64,000 nucleotides of DNA from LMUY01 sp965199095. GTDB taxonomy: Bacteria; Pseudomonadota; Alphaproteobacteria; Acetobacterales; Acetobacteraceae. The notes beneath the pieces are model-generated. The model was not told the DNA's origin. It was given only the letters and a program-made list of their open reading frames with translations, and searched no databases. Position numbers and translations under genes: made by a program. Each line of letters begins with the position of its first letter. Within the stretch, counting starts at the first letter, position 1. This document shows positions 19,478 through 28,525 of this stretch, piece by piece. The stretch lies in contig CBDAQM010000006.1 of the NCBI GenBank assembly GCA_965199095.1, positions 124,001-188,000 of the forward strand. Direction: 5' to 3'.

Positions 19478-20425
19478 ATGGCGTCCACCTCTATCTTGCG
19501 GGAGCAAGCCTTGACAGAGCCTGAAGTCAGCGTGGTCATCCCGTGCTACGACCGCCTCGCTTTGCTGGAGCGGACGTTGCGCGCCTGCTTCACGCAGGAG
19601 GCGCCGGGCGTGGCGTGGGAGATCGTGGTGGCGGACAATCACCCGGCCCGGCTGGCGGGCTCGCTGGTGGCGGGGCTCGCGTCGCCCGTGCCGCTGCGCC
19701 ATGTCGAGGCCGGCGAGCGGAACATCGCCCTGGCGCGCAACCGCGGCGTCGCGGCGGCGCGCGGCGGCCTGGTCGCCTTCGTGGACGACGACGAGGCGCC
19801 GGACCCCGGCTGGCTGCTGGCGCATCTGGAATGCCTGCGCCGCACCGGGGCGGATGCCAGTTTTGGCCCCAAATACCCGGTGTTCGAGGGTGGCGCCGCC
19901 CCCGCCTGGGATCCGGACGGCGCCTATTACACCACGGATTTCCGCCTGCCGGCCGATGCGGAGATCCGCCCGCTCGATTGGTGGCCGCCGCAGGCGCGGG
20001 GCCTCGGCACCGGCAACTCCATGCTGCGCCGCGCCACCTGCCTGCCCGGTGAGGCCCCATTCGACGAGGTGTTCGGCCGCAGCGGCGGGGAGGACACGAT
20101 GCTGCTGCTGGGCCTGGCCAAGCGGGGCCGCCGCTTCGTCTGGTGCCCTGCCGCCATGGTGCGCGAGTTCAACGAGGCCGCCCGGCTGTCCCCCCGCTAC
20201 ATGAGCGCCCGGTTGCAGCGCAGTTCACGGCACTCCGCCGCCGTGCGCCTGGCCGTCAGCGACAACAAGCTGGCGACGCGCGTGGGCACGAGCGTGGTCG
20301 GCCTCGGCCAACTCGGCGTCTACGGCGCGCTGTATGCCGCCACCCGGCGACCGCGCTACGGCATGAAGGTCAGCAAGGGACTCGGCAAGCTCGGCTTCGG
20401 CCAGTTCGAGTTCGTGCCGGAGTAA
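19478..20425 (+). CDS. GT2-family glycosyltransferase
   Basis: A GT-A enzyme of 315 residues. The donor-site signatures are VSVVIPCYDRLALLERTL at the N-terminus and AFVDDDEAPDPGW, with the DDD metal-binding cluster; later GTGNSMLRR and GRSGGEDTMLLL carry the acceptor-side ED. It is a close relative in layout to the GT2 at 21235 (both have GP..P.F..G.APAWDPDG and GGED). The ATG at 19478 is used here; a TTG at 19511 with GGGAG seven bases upstream is an equally plausible start, giving 304 residues. It is divergent from the polymerase gene and ends before a CCCTCT hairpin. Confidence 0.83.
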   Translation: MASTSILREQALTEPEVSVVIPCYDRLALLERTLRACFTQEAPGVAWEIVVADNHPARLAGSLVAGLASPVPLRHVEAGERNIALARNRGVAAARGGLVAFVDDDEAPDPGWLLAHLECLRRTGADASFGPKYPVFEGGAAPAWDPDGAYYTTDFRLPADAEIRPLDWWPPQARGLGTGNSMLRRATCLPGEAPFDEVFGRSGGEDTMLLLGLAKRGRRFVWCPAAMVREFNEAARLSPRYMSARLQRSSRHSAAVRLAVSDNKLATRVGTSVVGLGQLGVYGALYAATRRPRYGMKVSKGLGKLGFGQFEFVPE

Positions 20426-20439
20426 AGAAAGTAGTGCTT

Positions 20440-20463
20440 CTCCCTCTCCCAGAGGGAGAGGGC
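20440..20463. terminator. CTCCCTCT hairpin in a convergent junction
   Basis: An 8-bp perfect stem (20440-20447 with 20451-20458) and 3-base loop CCC, belonging to the same repeat family as the composite elements. It lies between the GT2 gene (+) and the WecG-like gene (-). A CTTTA follows on the plus side, so it may terminate both genes. Confidence 0.5.
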
Positions 20464-20494
20464 CTTTAGAGGCGAAGCGTGAAGTGATCGCGCT

Positions 20495-21238
20495 TTACCG
20501 TTGCGACAGCCTGTATCGGAGGGCGAGCCACAGGATCGGCAACTGGCTTTGGCGCAGCCGCACGCTCATCCGGCCGGGTTCCTGCACCAGGCGGTGCAGC
20601 CATTCCAGGCCGGCGCGTTGCAGCAGCAGCGGCGCTCGCCGTTCCAGCCCGGTCACGAACAGCAGCGAGGCGCCGATGCACAGCCCGGTGCCGACCGCGC
20701 CGCCGCGCTGCACGATGCGGCAGCCCAGCAGCTCGGATTGCGGGGCGCCGCAGGCCAGGAACACGTAGCGCGCCGGGTGGGCCAGCACGAAGTCGACGCA
20801 GCGTGCGACCTCCGCCGGGTCGGCGATGAACCCGAAGGGCGGAGTGTGGCGGGCGAGCCTGCGCCAGCCGAACCGCTCCCGCAGGCGGCGCTCCATCTCG
20901 TCGGTGCCGCCGATGATCGTGACGGCGTCGTCCGGCTGGATGGCATTTTGCACCAGGTCCATCGTCAAATCGCTGCCCAGCGCCAAAGGCAACCGCACCC
21001 CGAGCACCAGCGCCGCCAGCCGCGCCACCACCCGGCTGTCGCACAGCCGCAGCCACGCGCCGTCGATGCCTTCGCGAAAGCGAGGCTCGCCGCGCTCGTA
21101 ATTAACGACGTGAACCGCGTTCGGCGTGCAGACATAGGCGAATGGCGTGCCCGGCGGACGGGCGGTGACGGCGGCCAGCGCCTGCTGCCGGTCGACCGGC
21201 GAGAACCGCGTGCCGAACGCCTCGATATCTGCAGTCAC
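20495..21238 (-). CDS. WecG/TagA/CpsF-family glycosyltransferase (GT26)
   Basis: A 247-residue protein of the WecG/TagA/CpsF family, which transfers N-acetylmannosaminuronic acid, N-acetylmannosamine or glucose to a lipid-linked intermediate. Typical segments are FAYVCTPNAVHVVNYE (the T-x-N of the family), ALGSDLTMDLVQ, VTIIGGTDEMERRLRERF, VFLACGAPQSELLG and VGTGLCIGASLLFVTGLERRAP. The start is the GTG at 21236-21238, which overlaps the stop of the upstream GT2 gene by four bases. The minus-strand run epimerase - GT2 - WecG is therefore one tightly coupled unit. Confidence 0.88.
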   Translation of the reverse strand: MTADIEAFGTRFSPVDRQQALAAVTARPPGTPFAYVCTPNAVHVVNYERGEPRFREGIDGAWLRLCDSRVVARLAALVLGVRLPLALGSDLTMDLVQNAIQPDDAVTIIGGTDEMERRLRERFGWRRLARHTPPFGFIADPAEVARCVDFVLAHPARYVFLACGAPQSELLGCRIVQRGGAVGTGLCIGASLLFVTGLERRAPLLLQRAGLEWLHRLVQEPGRMSVRLRQSQLPILWLALRYRLSQR

Positions 21239-22215
21239 GATTGCGGCGCCTTTTCCACATGGTACAGCGGCATTTTGCGCCACCACAACACCTTTCCCGC
21301 CGCCGCCGCGGTGCCGAGCAGGCGGCGCACCATGCGCTGCTGCCCGGCCGCGCCGGTGACCGGTCGCAGTAGGCCGGAGACCGCCAGCGCTGCCGTGCCT
21401 GCGACGGCCTGCACCACGCCCCGCAGCATGATATCGGCGGCGCTGCGGCCGGGGGTGGCGGCGTGGCGCACGAAGGCGGCGGTGTAGACCTGTGCGCCGC
21501 TATAGGCCCGCATCGCCTGGTAGCGCAGCGCGGTGCGGCCGGCGGGAATGGTCTCCCACACCGTGGCCTCCGCGCACCAGACGAAGCGGCGTCCGCGCGC
21601 CTCCAACCGGAGGAACAAATCCAAATCCTCGCCGCCGGACGCACCGAACGCCGGGTCGAACGGCGCCGGGTCGGTGAAGCAAGTCTCCCGCCGCCACAGC
21701 GAGGAGGCGGTGCTGATCGAGAAGTCGCGCAGCCGCCCCGCCCCGCCCACGATCAGCGTCGTGCCAGACGGGAGCGGCAGGACCCGGGTGAAGCGGCTGC
21801 CATCCGGGTCCCAGGCGGGGGCGGCGCCCTCGGCAAACCGCGGCCGCACCGGCCCGACGGCGACGTCCGCGCCGCTCTGGTCCAGCGTGGCGAGCAGGTG
21901 GTCCAGCCAGCCCGGCTCCAGCACCAGGTCGTCGTCCATGAACGCGACCAGCGGCGCCGCGGCCGCCTGCAACCCGGCGTTGCGCGCGACAGAAATGTTG
22001 GGCGGGGTGGCATGCACCCAGCGGACGGCGTGCCCGGCCGCCGCCAACCCCTCGGCGAAGCTGCGCGCGTGGCCGGACGGGCTGTTGTCGGCGACCACGA
22101 CCTCGAACGCGACCCCGCGCACCGTCGCATCCCGCAGGCAGCTTTCGACCGCGTCCTGCAGCATGCGGAGCCGGTTGTAGGTGCAGATCACCACCGATGC
22201 GACGGGCACGGTCAT
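21235..22215 (-). CDS. GT2-family glycosyltransferase
   Basis: A 326-residue enzyme with VASVVICTYNRLRMLQDAV at the N-terminus, AFMDDDLVLEPGWLDHLL with the DDD cluster, and FGASGGEDLDLFLRLE with the ED base pair, all standard for family GT2. A hydrophobic segment near 275-300 may touch the membrane. The start is the ATG at 22213-22215, overlapping the stop of the epimerase gene; the same frame stays open far upstream but that part is antisense to nothing recognisable and overlaps the epimerase. It is a likely paralogue of the GT2 at 19478. Confidence 0.87.
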   Translation of the reverse strand: MTVPVASVVICTYNRLRMLQDAVESCLRDATVRGVAFEVVVADNSPSGHARSFAEGLAAAGHAVRWVHATPPNISVARNAGLQAAAAPLVAFMDDDLVLEPGWLDHLLATLDQSGADVAVGPVRPRFAEGAAPAWDPDGSRFTRVLPLPSGTTLIVGGAGRLRDFSISTASSLWRRETCFTDPAPFDPAFGASGGEDLDLFLRLEARGRRFVWCAEATVWETIPAGRTALRYQAMRAYSGAQVYTAAFVRHAATPGRSAADIMLRGVVQAVAGTAALAVSGLLRPVTGAAGQQRMVRRLLGTAAAAGKVLWWRKMPLYHVEKAPQS

Positions 22216-23165
22216 GCCAGCCCCCACTGCCGCAGCCAGGCGACCGACTCGGCAAGCCCGTCCGCGATGCCGATGGCAGGGGCCCAGCTCAGTGCGGCCC
22301 TGGCGGCATCCGTCGGGTAGCTGGCGTGCAGCGCGAACAGCGTCCGCTCGCTGGCGGCGGGCGCGCCCAGCAGCCACTCCGCCGCAACGCCCGGGCGCAG
22401 CCGCGCCACCGCCTTCAGCGGCAGGGCGGCCAAAGAACGCAGGTACAGGCGGCGCGGCGAGACCGCCGGCAGCGGTCCGGCGCCGATGCCGGCCGCCAGG
22501 CGCGCAAACCACGCGTTCCAGGTGATCGCCTCCGGCCCGTTGACGTTGAACGCCGATCCCGCTGCGGCGGGCGCCCTGAGCGCGGCGGCGACCGCGGTGG
22601 CGACGTCGGACACGTGCACCAGGTTGCAAAGGCCGTCGCCCGCAGGGCCGAACACGCCCCAGCGTCCGGAGCGGATGCGCCGCGCCATCTGCGACACCCA
22701 CAGCGTGCCGCCGGCTCCGTACACGATGGCCGGGCGCAGCCGCACGCTCTCTACTCCCCGTTCCGCGAGGCATGCCTGTTCCGCCGCAGCCTTCCAGGCG
22801 GCATAGCCGTTGCCCGTTGCAGCCACCAGCGCGGCGTCTTCGCGAACGACGCCGCTGGCCGCCCCGTACACCGCGACGGAACTGAGGTGGACCACCCGGC
22901 GCACCCCCGCCTCCGCCGCCGCGCGAAGCAGGGACGCCGTGCCGTCCACCGTCACCGCCCGGTCGCCCACGGCGCAATGCACCACGGCCGCGACACCCGC
23001 CAGCGCCGCCGGCATCCCAGCCGGGTCGCGCAAGTCCAGGACTCGTGCGCCGTCGCGCCCGGCGCGCGTCGCCGCGATGACGCAGAGACCTTCATCGCAT
23101 GACAGATGGCGCAGGACGTGGCCGCCGATGAAGCCGGCCGCGCCTGTGACGAGAACGGTTTGCAT
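22212..23165 (-). CDS. NAD-dependent epimerase/dehydratase (extended SDR)
   Basis: A 317-residue Rossmann enzyme. The NAD-binding motif is VTGAAGFIGGHVLRHL at the N-terminus; the active site shows HLSSVAVYG and the YxxxK motif as YAAWK. Later LRPAIVYGAGG and NLVHVSDVATAV are typical of nucleotide-sugar epimerases/dehydratases. It is the first gene of the coupled minus-strand unit with two glycosyltransferases, so it probably makes the nucleotide sugar used by one of them. The exact reaction cannot be read from the sequence. Confidence 0.85.
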   Translation of the reverse strand: MQTVLVTGAAGFIGGHVLRHLSCDEGLCVIAATRAGRDGARVLDLRDPAGMPAALAGVAAVVHCAVGDRAVTVDGTASLLRAAAEAGVRRVVHLSSVAVYGAASGVVREDAALVAATGNGYAAWKAAAEQACLAERGVESVRLRPAIVYGAGGTLWVSQMARRIRSGRWGVFGPAGDGLCNLVHVSDVATAVAAALRAPAAAGSAFNVNGPEAITWNAWFARLAAGIGAGPLPAVSPRRLYLRSLAALPLKAVARLRPGVAAEWLLGAPAASERTLFALHASYPTDAARAALSWAPAIGIADGLAESVAWLRQWGLA

Positions 23166-23257
23166 GCAGACACCAATGGCACGTGCGGCAGGAGGATACC
23201 GGCGGGACGCTACGCGCAGGTAAACAAGTCTTATGGCTTTTGCGCTACTGCAACGCC

Positions 23258-24394
23258 ATGAACATCGCCATCGTCGGCTGCGGCTATGTCGCGGATATGT
23301 ATATGCAGACCCTGCCGGGGCTCGACGGGCTCATATTGCTGGGCGCGTTCGACCGTGACCCGGCGCGGTTGGCGGCGTTCACCGCGTTCCACGCCATCCC
23401 CGCATTCGCCAGCCTGGACGCGCTGCTGGCGGACGCACGGGTCGGCCTGGTGGTGAACCTGACCAATCCGCGCAGCCACCACGAGGTCAGCCTGCGCGCG
23501 CTGCAAGCCGGCCGCCACGTCTATTCCGAAAAGCCGTTGGCGATGACCATGGCCGAGGCGGAGGAGCTGGTGGCCACCGCGAGATCGCGCGGGCTGGGGC
23601 TCGCCGCGGCCCCGTGCAACCATCTCAGCGACGTGGTGCAGACGCTGGGGCGCGAGCTGCAGGCCGGGCGGCTCGGCCGGGTGATGCTGGCACAGGCGGA
23701 GATGGATGACGGCATGGTCTCGGCGCTGGACTACGCGTCCTGGCGCAGCCTGTCCGGTGCGCCCTGGCCGGCGCGCGACGAGTTCGAGGTCGGCTGCACC
23801 ATGGAGCATGCCGGCTACCAGATCGGGCCGCTGGTGGCGCTGTTCGGCCCGGTGCGCCGGGTGACGGCGTTCAACGCCTGCCTGATCCCGGACAAGGGGG
23901 CGGAGCTCGGCGCCGTCGTGACCAGCCCCGACCTGTCGGTCGGCCTGCTGGAGTTCGACGGCGGCGTGGTGGCGCGCCTGACCAACAGCATCATCGCGCC
24001 CGGCGACCGCTCGCTGCGGGTGGTCGGCGAGCGCGGCGTCGCGACCATTCCCGATGTGTGGGAGTACCACACGCCGCTGCGCATCACCGCGACGGGGAGG
24101 GGGTATGGTGCGCGGCTGGCCCGCAAGCTGGAGAAGAAAGTCTCCGGCCTGGTGCCCAAGGTGCTGATCGGCCGCCGCCACGCGGTGGCGCATGGCCGGC
24201 GCGTGCCGCGGACGCAGGGCGGCCACCGCATGGATTTCAGCCGCGGCATCGCCCAACTGGCCGCGCAGATCGAGCACGGGGCGCCCGCCCTGGTCGGCCC
24301 GGACCTGGCGCTGCACGTGACGGAGGTGACGCTGGCGCTGCAATCCCCGGCCGCCGCGGCGCGGGCCGAGACCATGCGGACGGGATTCGGATAG
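23258..24394 (+). CDS. Gfo/Idh/MocA-family oxidoreductase
   Basis: A 378-residue NAD(P)-dependent enzyme. It opens MNIAIVGCGYVADMYMQTL (GxGxxA nucleotide-binding motif) and contains the family hallmark SEKPLAMTMAEAEELV (EKP) near residue 90, followed by the C-terminal beta-sheet domain (CTMEHAGYQIGPLVALFGP). In polysaccharide loci such enzymes oxidise or reduce nucleotide sugars or make sugar acids. The ATG at 23258 is chosen because the Rossmann strand starts there; a GTG at 23183 would add 25 unsupported residues. It is divergent from the epimerase gene, with only a 92-base gap. Confidence 0.85.
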   Translation: MNIAIVGCGYVADMYMQTLPGLDGLILLGAFDRDPARLAAFTAFHAIPAFASLDALLADARVGLVVNLTNPRSHHEVSLRALQAGRHVYSEKPLAMTMAEAEELVATARSRGLGLAAAPCNHLSDVVQTLGRELQAGRLGRVMLAQAEMDDGMVSALDYASWRSLSGAPWPARDEFEVGCTMEHAGYQIGPLVALFGPVRRVTAFNACLIPDKGAELGAVVTSPDLSVGLLEFDGGVVARLTNSIIAPGDRSLRVVGERGVATIPDVWEYHTPLRITATGRGYGARLARKLEKKVSGLVPKVLIGRRHAVAHGRRVPRTQGGHRMDFSRGIAQLAAQIEHGAPALVGPDLALHVTEVTLALQSPAAAARAETMRTGFG

Positions 24395-24423
24395 CGCACG
24401 ATCGCGAGCTTGACTTCAGGAGT

Positions 24424-24443
24424 CCTCTCCCTTTGGGAGAGGG
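24424..24443. terminator. CCTCTCCC hairpin in a convergent junction
   Basis: An 8-bp perfect stem (24424-24431 with 24435-24442) with loop TTT, from the same repeat family as 4904 and 20440. It lies between the oxidoreductase (+) and the MFS gene (-), in a gap of 68 bases. Confidence 0.5.
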
Positions 24444-24462
24444 TGAAACACGGTAGGCTCGC

Positions 24463-25923
24463 CTAACGCCGTCGCGGTACGATCAGCGCAACCGGCAGGC
24501 TCAACATCGTCAGTACCAACATGGCGCCGAACACGCCGTGCAAGGCGCTCGTCAGCACCGCCTCCAAGCGGCCCAGCTCCGCCAGCGGCAGGGCGGCGCG
24601 GCTCACCGGGTCCATCAGCGCGCGGAGCGCCCCGTGGGCGTCGGCACCGCCGGCGGACAGCCCGGCGTTCAGGATGCCGCCGAACGCCGCGGCCCCCACC
24701 GCCTGGCCGATCAACCGGGCGAAATAGAACAGCGACGTCGCCCGCCCGCGATCCGCCTGCGAAACCGCCGATTGGATCGCCACCGTGAAGACGAAGCTGC
24801 TGCCGCCGAGCCCGGCGCCCAGCACCATGCACGCCCCCAGCAGCATCGCCCAACCGCCATGGGGCAGCGCCAACAAGCCGACACCGCCCAGCGACAGCGC
24901 CACTGCCCCCACCAACGCGACCGGCCGGATCGGCAGGCGCGCCAGGCGGCCGAGGCTCATGCTGGTGCTGGTCCAACTCACCGTCAGCAGGCCGAGCACG
25001 AAGCCGGCCGCCAGCGCCGTGCTGCCCAGCACGCCCTGCACCCAGGCGGGCAGGAACGCGGTCGCCCCGATGATCAGCGCGCCGCAGAGCAGGCCGGAGG
25101 CATTGGCCGCCAGGATCACCGGCCGGCGCAGAAGATGCGCCGCGAGCATCGGGTCAACCGCCTTGCGCTCCCGCGCGGCAAAGGCGAGCAGGCAGAGCGC
25201 CGCGGCAGCCCATAGCCCCGCCAGCGCACCGGCGGGCAGCGTGTCCCATTGGATCAGCGCCGCCATCCCCGCCCCGATGCCCGCCGCCAGCAGCGCCGTC
25301 CCGATCGCGTCGATGCGTCCGCCGGGCGGCCGGGCCGGGCGGTCCTTCAGGTGGCGCGCCACCAGGGCGAGGGTGACCGCGCCGACCGGCAGGTTGATCC
25401 AGAATACGAACGGCCAGCCCACCGTGCCCACGCAGAGCGATCCCAGCATCGGCCCGACGATCGCGGCGATGCCCCAGATGCCGCTGACGTAACTCAGCGC
25501 CCGTGTCCGGTCTGCCGCGGGTGAGACGTCGCTGATGATGGTGGTGGCAAGCGGTACCAGCCCGCCGCCGCCGAGCCCCTGGACGGCGCGGAACACGATC
25601 AGCGCCGGCATGCTCCAGGCCAGGCCGCACAGCAGCGAACCCGCCAGGAACAGCAGGGTGCTGCCCAAATAGACGATGCGGCGGCCGTAGAGATCCGCCA
25701 GCCGGCCGTAGATGGGCGTCGTCACCGCCTGGCCGAGCAGGTAGATGCCGAACGCCCAGGTGAACAGGTTGAAGCCGCCCAGCCGCGCCACGATGGTGGG
25801 CATGGCCGTGCTGATGATGGTGACCTCGGCCGCCGCCATGAAGGTGGAAATCAGCATGGCCGCGATCACCCGGCGGCGGCCGGAATCCGGCATCACATCC
25901 GGCGTCGAATGCGCACCATCCAT
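24463..25923 (-). CDS. MFS drug-exporter-type transporter (DHA2, 14 helices)
   Basis: A 486-residue membrane protein with about 14 helices. The signature motif A is YGRLADLYGRRIVYLGS between helices 2 and 3, and motif C-like GIAAIVGPMLGSL marks drug:H+ antiporters of the EmrB/QacA type. Its start MDGAHSTPDVMPDSGRRRVI leads into VTIISTAMPTIVARL, the usual DHA2 helix 1. It may export small amphiphilic compounds; there is no EmrA partner nearby. It is followed 54 bases upstream by the glutathione S-transferase gene in the same direction, so they may share a transcript. Confidence 0.87.
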   Translation of the reverse strand: MDGAHSTPDVMPDSGRRRVIAAMLISTFMAAAEVTIISTAMPTIVARLGGFNLFTWAFGIYLLGQAVTTPIYGRLADLYGRRIVYLGSTLLFLAGSLLCGLAWSMPALIVFRAVQGLGGGGLVPLATTIISDVSPAADRTRALSYVSGIWGIAAIVGPMLGSLCVGTVGWPFVFWINLPVGAVTLALVARHLKDRPARPPGGRIDAIGTALLAAGIGAGMAALIQWDTLPAGALAGLWAAAALCLLAFAARERKAVDPMLAAHLLRRPVILAANASGLLCGALIIGATAFLPAWVQGVLGSTALAAGFVLGLLTVSWTSTSMSLGRLARLPIRPVALVGAVALSLGGVGLLALPHGGWAMLLGACMVLGAGLGGSSFVFTVAIQSAVSQADRGRATSLFYFARLIGQAVGAAAFGGILNAGLSAGGADAHGALRALMDPVSRAALPLAELGRLEAVLTSALHGVFGAMLVLTMLSLPVALIVPRRR

Positions 25924-25977
25924 GGCTTGTCCTTCATGGCACGCCAGGCCGGGCCGCCGGATCAGGCGGCCCGCCGG

Positions 25978-26604
25978 TCAGGTTATCGGCTGGGCGCAGT
26001 GGCCCTGATAGGCCGGGCGTGCCAGCAGGCGGTCATACCAGGCCCGCAGATGCGGCAGCGCCGGCCGCTCCCTGTCGAAGGAGAACCAGCGGTGGACGTA
26101 TACCCCGGTCGCGATGTCGGCCAGGGTGAAGTCCGGCCCGGCGACGAACGGGTGGGCGGCCAACTGGCGGTCCAGCAAGCCCCATACCTGGCCAAGTCGG
26201 CCAAACGCGGCCTCGATCGCCGGCATGTCGCGTTGCTCCGGCGGCGTGCGCACCAGGCCCTGGAACACCACGGTCCCGGGCGGCCCCAGGGTTGTCTGCT
26301 GCCAATCCATCCAGCGGTCCACAATGGCGCGCGCCCGTTCGTCCGCGGGCCAGATCGGCGCGCCGTCCGCATGGCCGGCTGCGAGGTACCGGAGGATGGC
26401 GTTGCTCTCCCACAGGGTGAAACCGTCCGCCTCCTGCAACGTGGGGACCACGCTGTTCGGGTTCATCGCCGTGTAGTCGGGGTCGTGCGTGCGGCCGAAC
26501 GGGCCGCCGGCATCGATTTGCTGGTACGGCAGCGCCAACTCCTCCAGCAGCCAGATCACCTTCATCACGTTGGATGAGTTCCGCCGGCCCCACAGTTTGC
26601 GCAT
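25978..26604 (-). CDS. Glutathione S-transferase family protein
   Basis: A 208-residue cytosolic protein. The thioredoxin-like N-terminal domain begins KLWGRRNSSNVMKVIWLLEE, with Ser near position 10 as the likely glutathione-activating residue, and contains NPNSVVPTLQEADGFTLWESNAILRYL, where VP and ES are the glutathione-binding residues of the fold. An all-helical C-terminal domain follows. The pattern resembles bacterial GSTs of the Nu/beta-like groups. Substrate unknown. It overlaps the 5' side of the dsbB upstream region on the opposite strand, so dsbB and this gene are divergent. Confidence 0.88.
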   Translation of the reverse strand: MRKLWGRRNSSNVMKVIWLLEELALPYQQIDAGGPFGRTHDPDYTAMNPNSVVPTLQEADGFTLWESNAILRYLAAGHADGAPIWPADERARAIVDRWMDWQQTTLGPPGTVVFQGLVRTPPEQRDMPAIEAAFGRLGQVWGLLDRQLAAHPFVAGPDFTLADIATGVYVHRWFSFDRERPALPHLRAWYDRLLARPAYQGHCAQPIT

Positions 26605-26678
26605 CGCGTCCGTCCAACACAGGTCTGGTCCAAGCTAGGGCGTTTGCCAGGCGCGCGGAAGCAGGCGAGAACGGCGGC

Positions 26679-27176
26679 ATGACGCGAACACCCGCGCTGG
26701 CGGCGATCTCCCTCCTGGTGGCGCTCGGCGCCCTGGCCGTTGCGCTGGGGTCGGAGCATTTCGGCGGCCTGGTGCCCTGCGCCTTGTGCCTGGTGGAACG
26801 CTGGCCCTACCGGGTCGCGGCGGTGCTGGCGGCGGCGGCGTTGGCGCCGTGGCGCAGGGTCAGCCCGAAGCTGTTCCTGTGGGGCGTCGTGCTGTGCATG
26901 GTGGCGTCGCTGGCCGCGGCGAGCGTCCATGTCGGGGTGGAGCAGGGGTGGTGGCCAAGCCCGTTGCCGGAATGCGCGGCGCCGGATTTGGGCGGCGGCA
27001 GCATCGCGCAGCGCCTGGCCCGCATGCCCGCCCGCCCGGCGAAGCCCTGCGACGACCCCACCTATTTGCTGCCGGGCGTCCCCGTCTCCATGGCGGCGAT
27101 GAACGGTATCCTGGCCCTGGTGTTCGGCGTGTTCCTCGCCATCTGCCTGGCACGCCCGGCCGCACGGAGAGCTTGA
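26679..27176 (+). CDS. dsbB: Disulfide bond formation protein B
   Basis: A 165-residue four-helix inner-membrane protein that would reoxidise DsbA and pass electrons to quinone. It has both cysteine pairs of the family: CALC (C34, C37) in the first periplasmic loop and C99/C124 (PEC and KPC) in the second. Length is normal for DsbB. The start is the ATG at 26679, where the first helix begins. Its stop overlaps the coq7 start (TGATG). Pairing with the ubiquinone gene makes sense because DsbB uses ubiquinone as electron acceptor, but co-transcription may be incidental. Confidence 0.9.
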   Translation: MTRTPALAAISLLVALGALAVALGSEHFGGLVPCALCLVERWPYRVAAVLAAAALAPWRRVSPKLFLWGVVLCMVASLAAASVHVGVEQGWWPSPLPECAAPDLGGGSIAQRLARMPARPAKPCDDPTYLLPGVPVSMAAMNGILALVFGVFLAICLARPAARRA

Positions 27177-27709
27177 TGACCCTGCCAGGAGACCAGACCG
27201 AGGACGAGCGCCTCGCCGCGATGATCCGGGTCGACCATGCCGGGGAGTATGGCGCGGTGCGGATTTACCAGGGCCAATTGGCCGTGCTGGGCCGTGGCCA
27301 GCACGGCGATACGCTGCGGCACATGCTGGCGCAGGAGCAGGTGCACCGCGAAACCTTCGCCACGCTGGTGGCCGATCGCCGGGTGCGACCCACCGCGCTG
27401 TTGCCGCTCTGGCACATGGCCGGATACGCGCTGGGTGCGGCCACCGCGCTGATTGGGGAGCGCGGCGCCATGGCCTGCACCGTCGCGGTGGAGGAGGCGA
27501 TCGACGAGCACTACGCCGAACAAGCCGCCAGCCTGCAGGACGACGAAGCCGGCCTGCGCTCCACGATCGAAAGGTTCCGCGCGGAGGAGCTGGAGCACCG
27601 CGATATCGGCCTGGCCAATGAGGCGGAGCTCGCACCCGCCTATGCGCTGATGAGCCGCGTGATCAAGCTCGGCTGCAAGCTCGCCATCGCCGTCAGCAAG
27701 CGCGTTTGA
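27176..27709 (+). CDS. coq7: 3-demethoxyubiquinol 3-hydroxylase (Coq7)
   Basis: A 177-residue diiron enzyme that hydroxylates the penultimate intermediate of ubiquinone synthesis at the membrane. All six expected iron ligands are visible: E24 (in AGEYGA), E54 and H57 (EQVH), E106 (VEEAIDEHY region), E138 and H141 (EELEH). The sequence IRVDHAGEYGAVRIYQGQL is the family signature. Starts inside the dsbB stop codon (one-base overlap), so it is probably translated by re-initiation. Its presence supports an aerobic, ubiquinone-using proteobacterium. Confidence 0.95.
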   Translation: MTLPGDQTEDERLAAMIRVDHAGEYGAVRIYQGQLAVLGRGQHGDTLRHMLAQEQVHRETFATLVADRRVRPTALLPLWHMAGYALGAATALIGERGAMACTVAVEEAIDEHYAEQAASLQDDEAGLRSTIERFRAEELEHRDIGLANEAELAPAYALMSRVIKLGCKLAIAVSKRV

Positions 27710-27766
27710 CGCAAGAGCGCCCGCGGCGGCGGGTCGGGGGAACGTGGAAGCCCGCAGCGTTCTGAA

Positions 27767-27790
27767 CCCTCTCCCGCCAGCGGGAGAGGG
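27767..27790. terminator. Perfect 10-bp CCCTCTCCCG hairpin in a convergent junction
   Basis: CCCTCTCCCG (27767-27776) and CGGGAGAGGG (27781-27790) form a perfect stem with loop CCAG, followed on the plus strand by AAAGGCGGTTTT. It lies between coq7 (+) and livF (-) and belongs to the dispersed hairpin family. A bidirectional terminator role is likely. Confidence 0.6.
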
Positions 27791-27826
27791 AAAGGCGGTT
27801 TTCCGCCAACATGTAACGAACGAGCC

Positions 27827-28521
<695 letters not shown>

Positions 28522-28525
<4 letters not shown>

